In this document: positions 17,947 through 27,410 of the stretch, piece by piece
Numbering within the stretch: the stretch's first letter is position 1
How the letters are laid out: the number at the start of each line of letters is the position of its first letter
Source: Roseovarius aestuariivivens
GTDB taxonomy: Bacteria > Pseudomonadota > Alphaproteobacteria > Rhodobacterales > Rhodobacteraceae
Length of the DNA: 64,000 nucleotides
Reading direction: 5' to 3'
Assembly (NCBI RefSeq): GCF_004761875.1
Contig: NZ_SJEY01000001.1
Coordinates: forward strand, 124,001 to 188,000
The notes under the pieces: generated by a model
What the model was told of the DNA's origin: nothing
Database searches by the model: none
The model's input: the letters and a program-made list of their open reading frames with translations, nothing else
Position numbers and translations under genes: made by a program

Positions 17947-17997
17947 TTTGTACAAAATGCACAATGGCCCTCGGAAATTTGGGCCATTTTGTACAAA
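17947..17997 (+). promoter_or_regulatory. Bulged inverted repeat between rpoA and rplQ
   Basis: The left arm TTTGTACAAAATG-CACAATG-GCCC (17947-17970) pairs with the right arm GGGCCATTTTGTACAAA (17981-17997). Pairing is perfect except for a 7-base insertion that looks like a partial repeat of ACAAAATG. Each arm contains TTTGTACAAA, itself a palindrome. It could be an operator pair or an RNA hairpin controlling rplQ. Confidence 0.5.
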
Positions 17998-18088
17998 ACG
18001 GGCATCCCGCCCCAAGGAGAGCCGGTGACACGCATCGCCGGCCGGACAAAGCAAAACCGCCCCTCGACGGGCTTTAGGAGACAAGAAA

Positions 18089-18514
18089 ATGCGTCACGCA
18101 AAAGGCTACCGCCGCCTGAACCGTACCCACGAGCACCGCAAGGCGCTCTGGGCGAACATGGCCGGCTCGCTCATCGAACATGAGCAGATCAAAACCACCC
18201 TGCCCAAGGCTAAGGAACTGAAAAGAGTGGTGGAAAAGCTTGTCACCCTCGGCAAGCGCGGCGATCTGCACGCCCGCCGTCAGGCCGCCAGCCAGCTCAA
18301 GCAGGACAAGTATGTCGAGAAGCTCTTCGACGTGCTCGGACCTCGCTACGCCGAGCGTCAGGGCGGCTATGTCCGTGTTCTGAAAGCAGGATTCCGCTAC
18401 GGTGACATGGCGCCCATGGCCATCATCGAATTCGTGGACCGCGATCTGGATGCCAAGGGTGCCGGCGACAAGGCCCGCGAGGCCGCTGCCGAGATCGAGG
18501 CAGAAGAAGACTAA
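18089..18514 (+). CDS. rplQ: 50S ribosomal protein L17
   Basis: A 141-residue L17 beginning [20 protein letters not shown], with the conserved [16 protein letters not shown] and the family end [15 protein letters not shown], plus a short acidic tail. It sits near the exit tunnel. The 207-base gap from rpoA contains two palindromic elements. A terminator follows. Confidence 0.97.
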   Translation: MRHAKGYRRLNRTHEHRKALWANMAGSLIEHEQIKTTLPKAKELKRVVEKLVTLGKRGDLHARRQAASQLKQDKYVEKLFDVLGPRYAERQGGYVRVLKAGFRYGDMAPMAIIEFVDRDLDAKGAGDKAREAAAEIEAEED

Positions 18515-18540
18515 AGATTTGAAATCCTTGTGATTTCCAG

Positions 18541-18573
18541 AAGCCCTCGCCGGATCGGCGGGGGCTTTCTCTT
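18541..18573 (+). terminator. Terminator after rplQ
   Basis: An 11-bp stem AAGCCCTCGCC/GGCGGGGGCTT with loop GGATC is followed by TCTCTT. It marks the end of the alpha operon. Confidence 0.75.
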
Positions 18574-18627
18574 GCAAACGGGCGGCACTTTTTCCATATC
18601 TCTGGTACCCGCAACCAGGTGCCTTTC

Positions 18628-20007
18628 GTGAAGATCCTTGCTTATCTCCTTGTTTGTCTTCTGGTTTCTCCCGCACTGGCCGAAATGCGCGTGCCGCAAA
18701 GCCAGGCAGAGGTGACGATTGGCTTCGTGCCGGTGGTCGACACCGCAGCACCCGCCGTGGTCAACATCTACGCCCGGCGCGTGGTCAACACCCGGTTAAG
18801 CCCGTTCCGTAACGACCCGTTTTTCCAAGATCTTTTCCGCGATTTCGGCTCTCCGCGCCAACGAGTGCAGAACTCTTTGGGCTCCGGCGTGATCCTCAGC
18901 GAGGACGGTATCGTGGTGTCCAATTATCACGTGGTGGGCGAGGCGACGGATATCCGCGTGGTGCTGAACGACCGTCGCGAATTTTCCGCCAAGGTCTTGT
19001 TATCGGACGAGGAATCCGATCTTGCCATTCTCCGGCTAGACGGCGCCTCGGACTTGTCCGCGCTGCAGTTGCGCGACAGCGACAGCGTGCAGGTCGGGGA
19101 ACTTGTGCTAGCCATCGGCAACCCTTTCGGCGTGGGCCAGACGGTGACCAGCGGGATCGTGTCGGGTCTTGCGCGGTCGGGCACCGCTACGGGCAACGCG
19201 CGCGGTTACTTCATTCAGACAGACGCGCCGATCAACCCGGGAAACTCCGGGGGCGCTTTGGTTGATGTGAACGGCCATCTCATTGGAATTAATACTCAAA
19301 TTCTGAGCCGATCCGGAGGGTCGAACGGCATCGGCTTCGCCATTCCCTCTGACCTGGTGGCGCAATTCGTGGCGCAGGCACAGGCAGGAGAAACCGAATT
19401 TCAGCGCCCCTGGGCCGGCGTGACGGGTCAGCCGGTGACCGCCGACATGGCCGAGGGGCTCGGCCTGCCGCGTCCCGGTGGCGTCATTCTGTCCGAACTA
19501 CACCCGCAAAGCGGCTTTGCCGAGGCCGGTCTCGCCCCGGGCGACGTGATCACGGCGGTGGACGGGGCGCCGGTCAACACCCCGGCGGAAATGATCTATC
19601 GGATGTCAGTGACAGGGATCGGGACGTTGGCCCCATTCACGCTCTTTCGCAACGGCTCGTCGGATGTCATTGAAATCACTTTGAAACCCGCGCCGGAAAA
19701 CCCCGCGCGCGCAACGCGTGTCACCACAGGTTCCAGCGTGATCCCGGGGTTGCGGCTGTCCACCGTCAATCCTGCCGTGATCGCCGAACTGAACCTTCCG
19801 CTGACGACCGAGGGCGTCGTGGTCGAAGATCCGGGGCGTTTCGGCCGACGTGCCGGGTTGCGCACAGGCGATGTGCTGTTGCGGATTAACGGGGTTCCGG
19901 TGCAGGATAGTCCATCCGCCGAGGCGCTGTTGGTCACGAACGGGCCGTGGTTGATCCTCGACATTCAGCGTGGCACGCAACGCAGCACCCTGCGATACAG
20001 GCTCTGA
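18628..20007 (+). CDS. DegP/HtrA-like periplasmic serine protease
   Basis: About 459 residues. The GTG at 18628 is preferred because the earlier GTG (18619) overlaps the likely ribosome site. A signal peptide (cleavage after SPALAE) is followed by a trypsin-like S1C domain with the triad His (SNYHVVGEA), Asp (EESDLAIL) and Ser (NPGNSGGAL), then two PDZ domains (about residues 265-350 and 365-455). It should degrade or refold misfolded periplasmic proteins. Two bases separate it from rarA. The second PDZ ligand loop is degenerate, and the exact DegP/DegQ/MucD subtype is unsure. Confidence 0.9.
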   Translation: MKILAYLLVCLLVSPALAEMRVPQSQAEVTIGFVPVVDTAAPAVVNIYARRVVNTRLSPFRNDPFFQDLFRDFGSPRQRVQNSLGSGVILSEDGIVVSNYHVVGEATDIRVVLNDRREFSAKVLLSDEESDLAILRLDGASDLSALQLRDSDSVQVGELVLAIGNPFGVGQTVTSGIVSGLARSGTATGNARGYFIQTDAPINPGNSGGALVDVNGHLIGINTQILSRSGGSNGIGFAIPSDLVAQFVAQAQAGETEFQRPWAGVTGQPVTADMAEGLGLPRPGGVILSELHPQSGFAEAGLAPGDVITAVDGAPVNTPAEMIYRMSVTGIGTLAPFTLFRNGSSDVIEITLKPAPENPARATRVTTGSSVIPGLRLSTVNPAVIAELNLPLTTEGVVVEDPGRFGRRAGLRTGDVLLRINGVPVQDSPSAEALLVTNGPWLILDIQRGTQRSTLRYRL

Positions 20008-20009
20008 TC

Positions 20010-21323
20010 ATGGCCGATCTCTTCGACACTGCCGGCGCGCAGGCCGCTCCGGATACCGCGCCGCGGCCCTTGGCGGATCGTCTGCGTCCGCGCCGCTTGT
20101 CCGAGGTTATCGGGCAAGATCAAGTGCTTGGCCCCGACGCGCCGCTTGGCGTGATGCTGTCGTCGGGCAGCCTGTCCTCGCTGGTGTTCTGGGGGCCGCC
20201 CGGTGTGGGAAAGACCACGATCGCCCGGCTGCTGGCGGATGAGACCGATCTGTATTTCGTCCAGATCAGCGCGATCTTCACCGGCGTGCCGGAATTGCGC
20301 AAGGTTTTCGAGCAGGCCAAGCACCGTCGCGCGAACGGGCAGGGAACGCTGCTTTTCGTCGATGAAATCCACCGCTTCAACAAGGCGCAGCAGGACGGGT
20401 TTCTGCCGCACATGGAAGATGGCACGATCCTTCTGGTGGGTGCGACGACTGAAAACCCGTCTTTCGAGCTCAACGCAGCCCTGCTCAGCCGTGCGCAAGT
20501 CTTTGTTTTGCAAAGGTTGGGCCTGGCTGATCTCGAACGCCTCGCACAACGGGCCGAACGCGAACTCGGCAAGGGTCTGCCGCTAACCGGCGAGGCGCGC
20601 GAGGCGTTGCTGGAAATGGCGGATGGCGACGGGCGTGCGCTTCTGAATCTCGTGGAGCAGGTGGCCGCGTGGAAGACCGAAGGAAAGCTGGACAAGGATG
20701 CGCTGAACAAGCGCCTGATGCGGCGGGCGGCGAAATACGACAAGTCCGGTGATGAGCATTACAATCTGATCTCGGCTCTGCATAAATCCGTGCGCGGCTC
20801 TGACCCGGACGCGGCGCTTTACTGGCTGGCAAGGATGCTGACCGGCGGAGAGGACCCGCGCTATCTCGCGCGGCGTATCACCCGCATGGCAATCGAGGAT
20901 ATCGGTATGGCCGATCCCCAGGCGCAGACCGTGTGCCTGCACGCTTGGGAGATCTACGAGCGGCTTGGCAGCCCGGAGGGAGAACTGGCCCTTGGGCAGG
21001 CGGTGACCTATCTCGCGCTCGCTCCGAAATCGAACGCCGGGTACTCGGCCTTCAAGGCCGCGCTGCGAGAGGCAAAGAAAACCGGAAGCGAACCACCCCC
21101 GAAGCACATTCTGAATGCACCGACGGCGCTGATGAAGGATCAGGGCTACGGCGACGGCTACGCTTATGACCACGACGCCGAAGACGGTTTTTCGGGCCAG
21201 AATTACTTTCCGGAAGGTGTCAAGCGCCCGGTGCTCTACACCCCGGTCGAGCGCGGATTTGAGCGTGAATTGAAAAAGCGGCTGGACTACTTTTCGAAAT
21301 TGCGCGCCCGGCGAGAGACCTGA
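20010..21323 (+). CDS. rarA: Replication-associated recombination protein A (RarA/MgsA)
   Basis: A 437-residue AAA+ ATPase. The start at 20010 gives the family N-terminus MADLFDTAGAQAAPDTAPRP, followed by PLADRLRPRRLSEVIGQDQVLGP. Walker A GPPGVGKTTIARLL is near residue 60 and Walker B LFVDEIHRF near residue 116. A C-terminal tetramerisation region is present. It acts at stalled forks with single-strand binding protein. It follows the HtrA-like gene by two bases, so they are co-transcribed. Confidence 0.95.
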   Translation: MADLFDTAGAQAAPDTAPRPLADRLRPRRLSEVIGQDQVLGPDAPLGVMLSSGSLSSLVFWGPPGVGKTTIARLLADETDLYFVQISAIFTGVPELRKVFEQAKHRRANGQGTLLFVDEIHRFNKAQQDGFLPHMEDGTILLVGATTENPSFELNAALLSRAQVFVLQRLGLADLERLAQRAERELGKGLPLTGEAREALLEMADGDGRALLNLVEQVAAWKTEGKLDKDALNKRLMRRAAKYDKSGDEHYNLISALHKSVRGSDPDAALYWLARMLTGGEDPRYLARRITRMAIEDIGMADPQAQTVCLHAWEIYERLGSPEGELALGQAVTYLALAPKSNAGYSAFKAALREAKKTGSEPPPKHILNAPTALMKDQGYGDGYAYDHDAEDGFSGQNYFPEGVKRPVLYTPVERGFERELKKRLDYFSKLRARRET

Positions 21324-21612
21324 ACGGCGCGGTCCGGGCATGTCGTTTTCCGACACGACCGCGCGGTCGGGCAGGCCAGTCCATTCCGAAATACGCGCGA
21401 AACCTGTTGTTTGCGTCGTCACAATACTCTTTTAAAACGGAAAATTATTTGACGCTCTGGGGCAGAAGAGGCTGGATACCTCGGATATTTCGTGTTTTGC
21501 TTTGAACATGTCGCAATTGGACCTGTCCGCAGGGAAGATGGGGATGAAAGTTTTAGGGGAACCGGCGAGAGACCGGCTTTCTAGCGACAAAAAAACTTCA
21601 CAGGGAGACAAC

Positions 21613-23223
21613 ATGACAAACGCAAAAGATCAGGTTCTTCTGGATCGTCTTGCCGAGGCGGCGCGCAGCGGCTCGATTTCGCGACGGTCCTTTATGAACA
21701 CCGCGATGGCCGCGGGGATCACCTCGACGGCGGCAACCGGTCTTTGGACCTCCTCGGCCAAGGCCGAACCTTCGCGCGGGGGCACCTTCCGCCTTGGCGC
21801 GCATGACGGCAACACGTCGGACACGCACGATCCCGGCACCTACGTGACCTTCTCGATGATCCAGGTGGCGCATACCTATCGCGCCTACCTGACCCTGATC
21901 GAGCCCGATGGCTCGCTCGGCCCGGATGTCGCCTCGGAATGGAGCGCTACACCCGATGCGAAGGAATGGACCTTCGTGATTAACGACAAGGCCACGTTCC
22001 ACTCGGGCAAGAAAGTGACGGCCAATGATGTGATCGCGTCGATGAACCATCACCGCGGCGACGAAACGACCTCGGCGGCGAAGGCGCTTCTGTCGGATGT
22101 CGAGGATATCACCGACAACGGCGATGGGTCGGTCACCTTCGTGCTGGGAGCCGGCAACGCCGACTTGCCGTGGCTGATGACCGACTATCACCTGCCCATC
22201 GTGCCCGCGAATGAGGACGGTACCGCGAACTGGCAATCCGGCGATGGCTGCGGCCCCTACAAGCTCGACAATGCCGAGTTCGGTGTGCGCTACAGCTTCA
22301 GCCGTCATGACGACTGGCACCTTGACGGTGCCTATTTCGACGCGGTGGAGATCATCGTTCTCAACGACCCGAACGCACGTCAGACGGCGCTCGTCACCGG
22401 CGACGTCGACGCGGTCACGCAGATCGAACTCAAGACGCTGGCCCTTCTGCAGCGCGACCCGAACATCGCCATCGACAACGTGCCGTCGGCCGCGGCTATC
22501 ACCATGCCGATGCTCTGCGATGTCGATCCGTTCACCAACGTGGACGTTCGCAATGCGCTGAAGCTGTCGGTGAACCGTCAGGAACTGATCGACAAGATCG
22601 CGTTTGGCGCGGCCACGATCGGCAACGACTTCCACCATTCGCCGGCCATGCCTTATTGGCCTGAGGACATCCCGCAGCGCGAGTATGATCCGGATGAAGC
22701 CAAGTCGCTTCTGAAGAAAGCCGGGATGGAAGACCTGACCGTCAATATCAGTGTGGCGGACTCGGTCTTCTCGGGTGCTGTCGACATGTGCGTGCTTTAT
22801 GCCGAACATGCCAAGGCCGCGGGCATCACAATCAACGTCAGCCGCGAACCGAACGACGGTTACTATTCCGACGTGTGGCTGAAAAAGCCGTGGTGCGCGG
22901 TGCAGTGGGGCGCGCGCCCGACGCCGGACGTGATGTACTCGCTGGCCTACAAGGACGATGCGGCGTGGAACGAAAGCCACTGGCAGAACGAGCGTTTCAA
23001 CGTGCTTCTGCGTCAGGCCAAGGCTGAGCTCGACAACGATAAGCGCGCGGAGATGTATGCCGAGATGGCGATGCTGGCGCGCAATGACGGCGGCACGGTC
23101 ATCCCGTTCTTCCCGAACTTCGTTTATGCCCGCCGCACGAATGTGCAGCACGGCGAAAACCTTGCGGCGAGCTGGCAAATGGACGGCGCGCGCGCCTGCA
23201 GCCGCTGGTGGTTCGAAGCCTGA
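21613..23223 (+). CDS. Family 5 extracellular solute-binding protein (peptide/nickel type)
   Basis: A 536-residue binding protein from ATG 21613 (CAGGGAGAC upstream). The N-terminus has a Tat-type signal (SISRRSFMNTAMAAG), and the fold pattern of SBP family 5 follows (LIEPDGSLGPDVASEWSA, then the NPDARQT-like NDPNARQTALVTGDVDA). It captures an oligopeptide, dipeptide or similar ligand for the permeases downstream. The ligand cannot be told. A perfect hairpin after the gene probably raises its abundance over the membrane subunits. Confidence 0.92.
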   Translation: MTNAKDQVLLDRLAEAARSGSISRRSFMNTAMAAGITSTAATGLWTSSAKAEPSRGGTFRLGAHDGNTSDTHDPGTYVTFSMIQVAHTYRAYLTLIEPDGSLGPDVASEWSATPDAKEWTFVINDKATFHSGKKVTANDVIASMNHHRGDETTSAAKALLSDVEDITDNGDGSVTFVLGAGNADLPWLMTDYHLPIVPANEDGTANWQSGDGCGPYKLDNAEFGVRYSFSRHDDWHLDGAYFDAVEIIVLNDPNARQTALVTGDVDAVTQIELKTLALLQRDPNIAIDNVPSAAAITMPMLCDVDPFTNVDVRNALKLSVNRQELIDKIAFGAATIGNDFHHSPAMPYWPEDIPQREYDPDEAKSLLKKAGMEDLTVNISVADSVFSGAVDMCVLYAEHAKAAGITINVSREPNDGYYSDVWLKKPWCAVQWGARPTPDVMYSLAYKDDAAWNESHWQNERFNVLLRQAKAELDNDKRAEMYAEMAMLARNDGGTVIPFFPNFVYARRTNVQHGENLAASWQMDGARACSRWWFEA

Positions 23224-23233
23224 TACGACACAA

Positions 23234-23258
23234 GTCCCGGCGCCTCGTGCGCCGGGAC
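23234..23258 (+). promoter_or_regulatory. Hairpin between binding-protein and permease genes
   Basis: A perfect 10-bp stem GTCCCGGCGC/GCGCCGGGAC with a CTCGT loop lies 11 bases after the binding-protein stop and has no T tract. Such elements protect the upstream mRNA and lower downstream expression in ABC importer operons. Confidence 0.55.
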
Positions 23259-23424
23259 ATCACGGATTTGCGCCGGTGTCGGAAAGCATGGGGGCAAGGC
23301 CGCTAGGGGGCTCCGTCGGGCTGGCCGTTCTCATCCCGCACGGACAAGAAAAATAAACCTGTTATGCCATCCTGCGCCGCGCGTCGCGGCCTGAACGGAC
23401 AGGCACAAACAGCAGGAGGGACTT

Positions 23425-24381
23425 ATGGGTGATATCATAAAGCTTGTCGGCAAGCGCCTAGGATTGGGCCTGCTGATCTTGCTGATCATTTCCATCATCA
23501 TCTTTTTCATGGTCGAGCTTCTGCCGGGCGACATTGCTCAGGCGGTTCTGGGACAAGGCGCGACCGCGGAGAACCTCAAGGCGCTCCGGACGAAGATGGG
23601 TTTGGATGATCCGGCCATTGTGCGATACCTAGCTTGGCTTGCCGACGCGGTAACGTTCGATTTCGGACGCTCGATTGTGACGGACGAAAAGGTGACGACG
23701 ATCATCGGCGAGCGTTTTGCGAATACGCTCTTCCTCGCGGCCTACGCGGCGGTCATCGCGGTGCCCGTGTCGATTATTCTTGGCGTCGTCGTCGCGCTTC
23801 TGCGGAATTCGGTCTTCGACAAGGTGGCCAACGTGGTGACCCTGTCTTTCATCTCGTCTCCGGAATTTTTCCTCGGCTATATCCTGATCCTCTACTTCTC
23901 GGTCAAATGGGGCATATTTCCCTCGATTGCGAGCCTGAGTGACAGCATGAGTTTCTGGGAACTGCTGAACCGCACCTTCCTGCCGGCGCTGACGCTGGTT
24001 CTGGTGGTCATGGCGCACATGATGCGGATGACACGTGCGGCGATTATCAACCTGTTGGCCTCGCCCTATATCGAGATGGCCAAGCTCAAGGGCGCGCCGC
24101 CCTGGAAGGTGATCGTGAAACACGCGCTGCCCAATGCATGGGCGCCGATCATCAACGTTATCGCGCTAAACCTTGCCTATCTCATCACCGGTGTGGTGCT
24201 GGTCGAGGTGGTCTTCGTTTACCCGGGTATCGGGCAGGCGCTCGTCGATGCGGTGAGTAAACGTGACTTCCCCGTGGTGCAGGCCTGCTGCCTTATCTTC
24301 GCGGCGACCTTCATCCTTCTCAACCTTGCAGCCGATGTTGGTGCGATCCTGACCAACCCGCGTCTGCGGCATCCGAAATAA
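23425..24381 (+). CDS. ABC transporter permease, DppB type
   Basis: A 318-residue inner-membrane permease with six predicted helices. It has the DppB N-terminus (KRLGLGLLILLIISIIIFFM), and the cytoplasmic coupling loop ASPYIEMAKLKGAPPWKVIV near residue 212 has the EAA-type motif that contacts the ATPase. AGGAGGGAC precedes ATG 23425. It pairs with the next permease. Confidence 0.92.
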   Translation: MGDIIKLVGKRLGLGLLILLIISIIIFFMVELLPGDIAQAVLGQGATAENLKALRTKMGLDDPAIVRYLAWLADAVTFDFGRSIVTDEKVTTIIGERFANTLFLAAYAAVIAVPVSIILGVVVALLRNSVFDKVANVVTLSFISSPEFFLGYILILYFSVKWGIFPSIASLSDSMSFWELLNRTFLPALTLVLVVMAHMMRMTRAAIINLLASPYIEMAKLKGAPPWKVIVKHALPNAWAPIINVIALNLAYLITGVVLVEVVFVYPGIGQALVDAVSKRDFPVVQACCLIFAATFILLNLAADVGAILTNPRLRHPK

Positions 24382-24393
24382 GGGGGCGTCATC

Positions 24394-25629
24394 ATGAGCT
24401 TTTTCGTAGTCGGATATTACGCCCTGCTGCTGGTGACCTCGTGCCTGGCAGCGTACTTTAACCAGCGCCAAGCTTTCCTGGTGCTCTTCAGCCTGACGCT
24501 CGTGTCCTTTGTTCTCGGCATCGTCGGAGGTGTGCCGGCACTGCGCGCGGTGGCGACCTGTGCCGGGCTCCTGCTCTTTGCCGGCATGATCGCGTATGCG
24601 TTCCGCGAATTCCTGATCTATCTGTCGTCCGACGATATGGGCAAGGAACTCAGGACCGCGCCGCTGACCGCAGCCTTCGGCATGTTCGTTATCTTCACCT
24701 ACGCGATCATGGGAATCTTCGCGCCTTGGATTGCGCCGCATGGCGAGGCCGAGGTGATATCCTCGGCATTCGCACCGGCTGATGAGAACATGCTGCTTGG
24801 GGCTGACCAGCTTGGACGCGACATGTTCAGCCGGATCGTTTTCGGCGCAAGAAACACCGTGGCGCTGGCGCTTGTTGGGACAACCCTCGCCTTCATTCTC
24901 GGTGCTATGGCAGGCCTGCTGGCCGCGACCAAAGGCGGGTTCTTTGACGGGGTCATGGGGCGCACGGCGGACGTGATCATGTCGATCCCCTCGCTGATCT
25001 TCGCGCTGCTGATGCTGTCGATCTTCGGCGGCTCGCTGGCCGCACCCTCGACGAGCTTCTGGCTCTTGACCGGATTCTTCTGTGTCGTGGGGCTGCTGTT
25101 CCTCGCCGCAGCGGCGGAGGGGGCCATGGGCTGGCTCATCGGCGCGGCCATTGCGGTGGGCGTTGCCGTGGGCCTCGCGCTCTTTGGTACGTCGATCTTC
25201 AACGCCTCCGAGGTCATCCTGATCCTCGTTGTCGCCATCATCTATTCGCCGCGGGTCTATCGCCTTACGCGGGCGGTGGCGGGCAACGTGGTCGTGATGG
25301 ACTATATCGAGGCGGCCAAGCTGCGGGGCGAGGGCAACTGGTACCTCATCCGCCGCGAGATCCTGCCGAACTCCACCGCGCCGCTCATCGCGGAATTCGG
25401 TCTGGAATTCTGCTTCGTGTTCCTGCTCATCGCCGGTCTCAGCTTCCTGGGTCTCGGCATTCAGCCGCCCACGGCTGACTGGGGATCGATGGTGCGGGAA
25501 AACGCGACGCTCATCTCATTCGGTGACATCACCCCGCTCATTCCTGCGGGGGCGATCGCTCTCTTGACCGTTGCGGTCAATTTCGTGGTCGACTGGATGC
25601 TGCACCGGTCCTCGGGTCTGAAGGAGTAA
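24394..25629 (+). CDS. ABC transporter permease, DppC type with extra membrane segments
   Basis: A 411-residue permease, about 110 residues longer than typical DppC. The first 80 residues add two or three helices before the usual cytoplasmic start, and a hydrophobic insertion (about residues 215-275, with GFFCVVGLLFLAAAAEGA) lies between the helices around LLMLSIFGGS and ILVVAIIYSPRVYRL. The usual core is intact: LGADQLGRDMFSRIVFGAR, then the coupling loop IEAAKLRGEGNWYLIRREIL. It forms the channel with the DppB-type subunit. Confidence 0.9.
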   Translation: MSFFVVGYYALLLVTSCLAAYFNQRQAFLVLFSLTLVSFVLGIVGGVPALRAVATCAGLLLFAGMIAYAFREFLIYLSSDDMGKELRTAPLTAAFGMFVIFTYAIMGIFAPWIAPHGEAEVISSAFAPADENMLLGADQLGRDMFSRIVFGARNTVALALVGTTLAFILGAMAGLLAATKGGFFDGVMGRTADVIMSIPSLIFALLMLSIFGGSLAAPSTSFWLLTGFFCVVGLLFLAAAAEGAMGWLIGAAIAVGVAVGLALFGTSIFNASEVILILVVAIIYSPRVYRLTRAVAGNVVVMDYIEAAKLRGEGNWYLIRREILPNSTAPLIAEFGLEFCFVFLLIAGLSFLGLGIQPPTADWGSMVRENATLISFGDITPLIPAGAIALLTVAVNFVVDWMLHRSSGLKE

Positions 25630-25634
25630 TCACA

Positions 25635-27332
25635 ATGAAGTTCAAGGAAAGCGATGTCCTTCTGAAAATCCGCGATCTAAAGATCCAGGGTTATTCCGAT
25701 GAAACTTGGGTCGACATCATCAAGGGTGTCGACCTCACGCTCCACCGGGGCGAGGTGATGGGCCTGATCGGCGAGTCCGGTGCGGGCAAATCCACCATCG
25801 GCGCGGCCGCAATGGGCTATGCTCGCGATGGAACGCGTATCGTCGAGGGCTCTTCGATCGAGTTCGACGGGATGGAACTGACCAACGCCTCGGAAGCGGA
25901 CAAGCGGGCGCTGCGCGGATCGCGCATCGCCTACGTGGCGCAATCAGCGGCGGCGTCCTTCAACCCGGCGCATAAGCTGATTGACCAACATACCGAAGCG
26001 CCTGTTCAGTACCGCATCAAGAAGCGGCTGGAAGCGCAGGAAGACGCGATCGAACTCTATGAGCGCCTGCGTCTGCCCAATCCGCAAGAGATCGGTTTCC
26101 GCTATCCGCACCAAGTGTCTGGCGGTCAGCTTCAGCGGGCGATGACAGCGATGGCCATGTCCTGCCGGCCCGACATGATCATCTTTGACGAGCCGACCAC
26201 CGCGCTTGACGTGACCACCCAGATCGAGGTGCTGGCCGCGATCCGCGATATCGTGGATCAGTTCAACACCGCCGCGATCTATATCACGCACGACCTCGCG
26301 GTCGTGGCGCAGATGGCCGACACGATCAAGGTGCTGCTCAAGGGCGAAGAGGTCGAAGAGGCCCCGACGGATCAGATGTTGAGCAACCCCAAGGAGGACT
26401 ACACCAAGAGCCTCTGGGCGGTGCGTAGCTTTACCGTCGAGCAAAAAGCGCGCCCCAAGGACAGCGTGCCGCTCATCTCGATCAAAAATGTCGATGCGTC
26501 CTATTCCAACGGCCCCAAGATCCTCGATGACGTGTCCTTCGACATCTACGAGGGGATGACCGTGGCCGTGGTGGGCGAATCCGGGTCGGGCAAATCGACC
26601 ACGGCGCGGGTGATCACTGGGCTCTTGCCGCCATCCAAGGGGGAGGTGCTCTTCAAGGGAGAGCCGTTCCCGCCAAGCTACAAGGACCGCACCAAGGACC
26701 AATTGCGGCAGTGCCAGATGATCTATCAGATGGCTGACACCGCCCTCAATCCGAAGGTGCAGATCTCGGAGATCATCGGGCGACCGGCGCAGTTCTATTC
26801 CGGTCTGAAGGGCACCGCGCTCAAGAACCGGGTGGATGAACTACTCGATCTGATCGAGCTGGAGCCGGCGAAATACTACAACCGTTTTCCGCCTGAGCTT
26901 TCGGGCGGCCAGAAGCAGCGCATTGGTATTGCCCGCGCACTCGCGGCAGAGCCTAGCTTCATCGTCTGCGACGAGGTCACCTCGGCCCTCGATCAGCTGG
27001 TGGCGGAAGGCATTCTGCGGCTGCTCGATCGTCTGCAGAAGGAGCTGAACCTGGCATATATGTTTATCACGCATGACCTTGCCACGGTGCGGTCCATCGC
27101 CGATGAGGTCGTGGTGATGCAGAACGGACAGGTGGTGGAGCAGGGACCGAAGGACGACATGTTCACGCCGCCGCACCATCCCTACACCGACCTCTTGCTC
27201 AGCTCGGTGCCGGAGATGGATCCGAACTGGCTGACCACGCTGCTTGAAGAGCGGGGCATTGATAATATCGGCGATGCGGCCATGGCCAATATCGACCCCG
27301 ACGACGAAAAGGTCGAGGGCACGCAAGTCTGA
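25635..27332 (+). CDS. Fused double ATPase of the peptide-type ABC importer
   Basis: A 565-residue protein with two complete ATPase domains (DppD-DppF fusion). Domain 1 has Walker A GESGAGKSTIG near residue 50, signature VSGGQLQRAM and Walker B MIIFDEPTTALD. Domain 2 starts near residue 280 with GESGSGKSTTA, signature LSGGQKQRIGIA and VCDEVTSALD. In the second domain the catalytic Glu is kept but the usual Pro after it is Val. It powers transport by the two permeases. A strong terminator follows. Confidence 0.93.
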   Translation: MKFKESDVLLKIRDLKIQGYSDETWVDIIKGVDLTLHRGEVMGLIGESGAGKSTIGAAAMGYARDGTRIVEGSSIEFDGMELTNASEADKRALRGSRIAYVAQSAAASFNPAHKLIDQHTEAPVQYRIKKRLEAQEDAIELYERLRLPNPQEIGFRYPHQVSGGQLQRAMTAMAMSCRPDMIIFDEPTTALDVTTQIEVLAAIRDIVDQFNTAAIYITHDLAVVAQMADTIKVLLKGEEVEEAPTDQMLSNPKEDYTKSLWAVRSFTVEQKARPKDSVPLISIKNVDASYSNGPKILDDVSFDIYEGMTVAVVGESGSGKSTTARVITGLLPPSKGEVLFKGEPFPPSYKDRTKDQLRQCQMIYQMADTALNPKVQISEIIGRPAQFYSGLKGTALKNRVDELLDLIELEPAKYYNRFPPELSGGQKQRIGIARALAAEPSFIVCDEVTSALDQLVAEGILRLLDRLQKELNLAYMFITHDLATVRSIADEVVVMQNGQVVEQGPKDDMFTPPHHPYTDLLLSSVPEMDPNWLTTLLEERGIDNIGDAAMANIDPDDEKVEGTQV

Positions 27333-27359
27333 CCAAGTTTTGCATTGGTTCTGAAACAA

Positions 27360-27389
27360 CGAACGGCGGTCCGAAAGGACCGCCGTTCG
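27360..27389. terminator. Bidirectional terminator
   Basis: A perfect 13-bp stem CGAACGGCGGTCC/GGACCGCCGTTCG with a GAAA tetraloop. It lies between the convergent ABC operon (plus) and the tandem small genes (minus) and can serve both. Confidence 0.8.
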
Positions 27390-27410
27390 CGTGGGTCACA
27401 TTGTGTCGGC

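Noticed and set aside
21327..21364. GCGCGGTC/GACCGCGC inverted repeat after rarA
   Set aside because: It has a long loop with a nested stem and no T tract, so evidence for a terminator is insufficient.
21598..23178. A 526-codon open frame antisense to the ABC binding protein
   Set aside because: The sense frame has a Tat signal and SBP family sequence; the antisense frame has low-complexity shadow composition.
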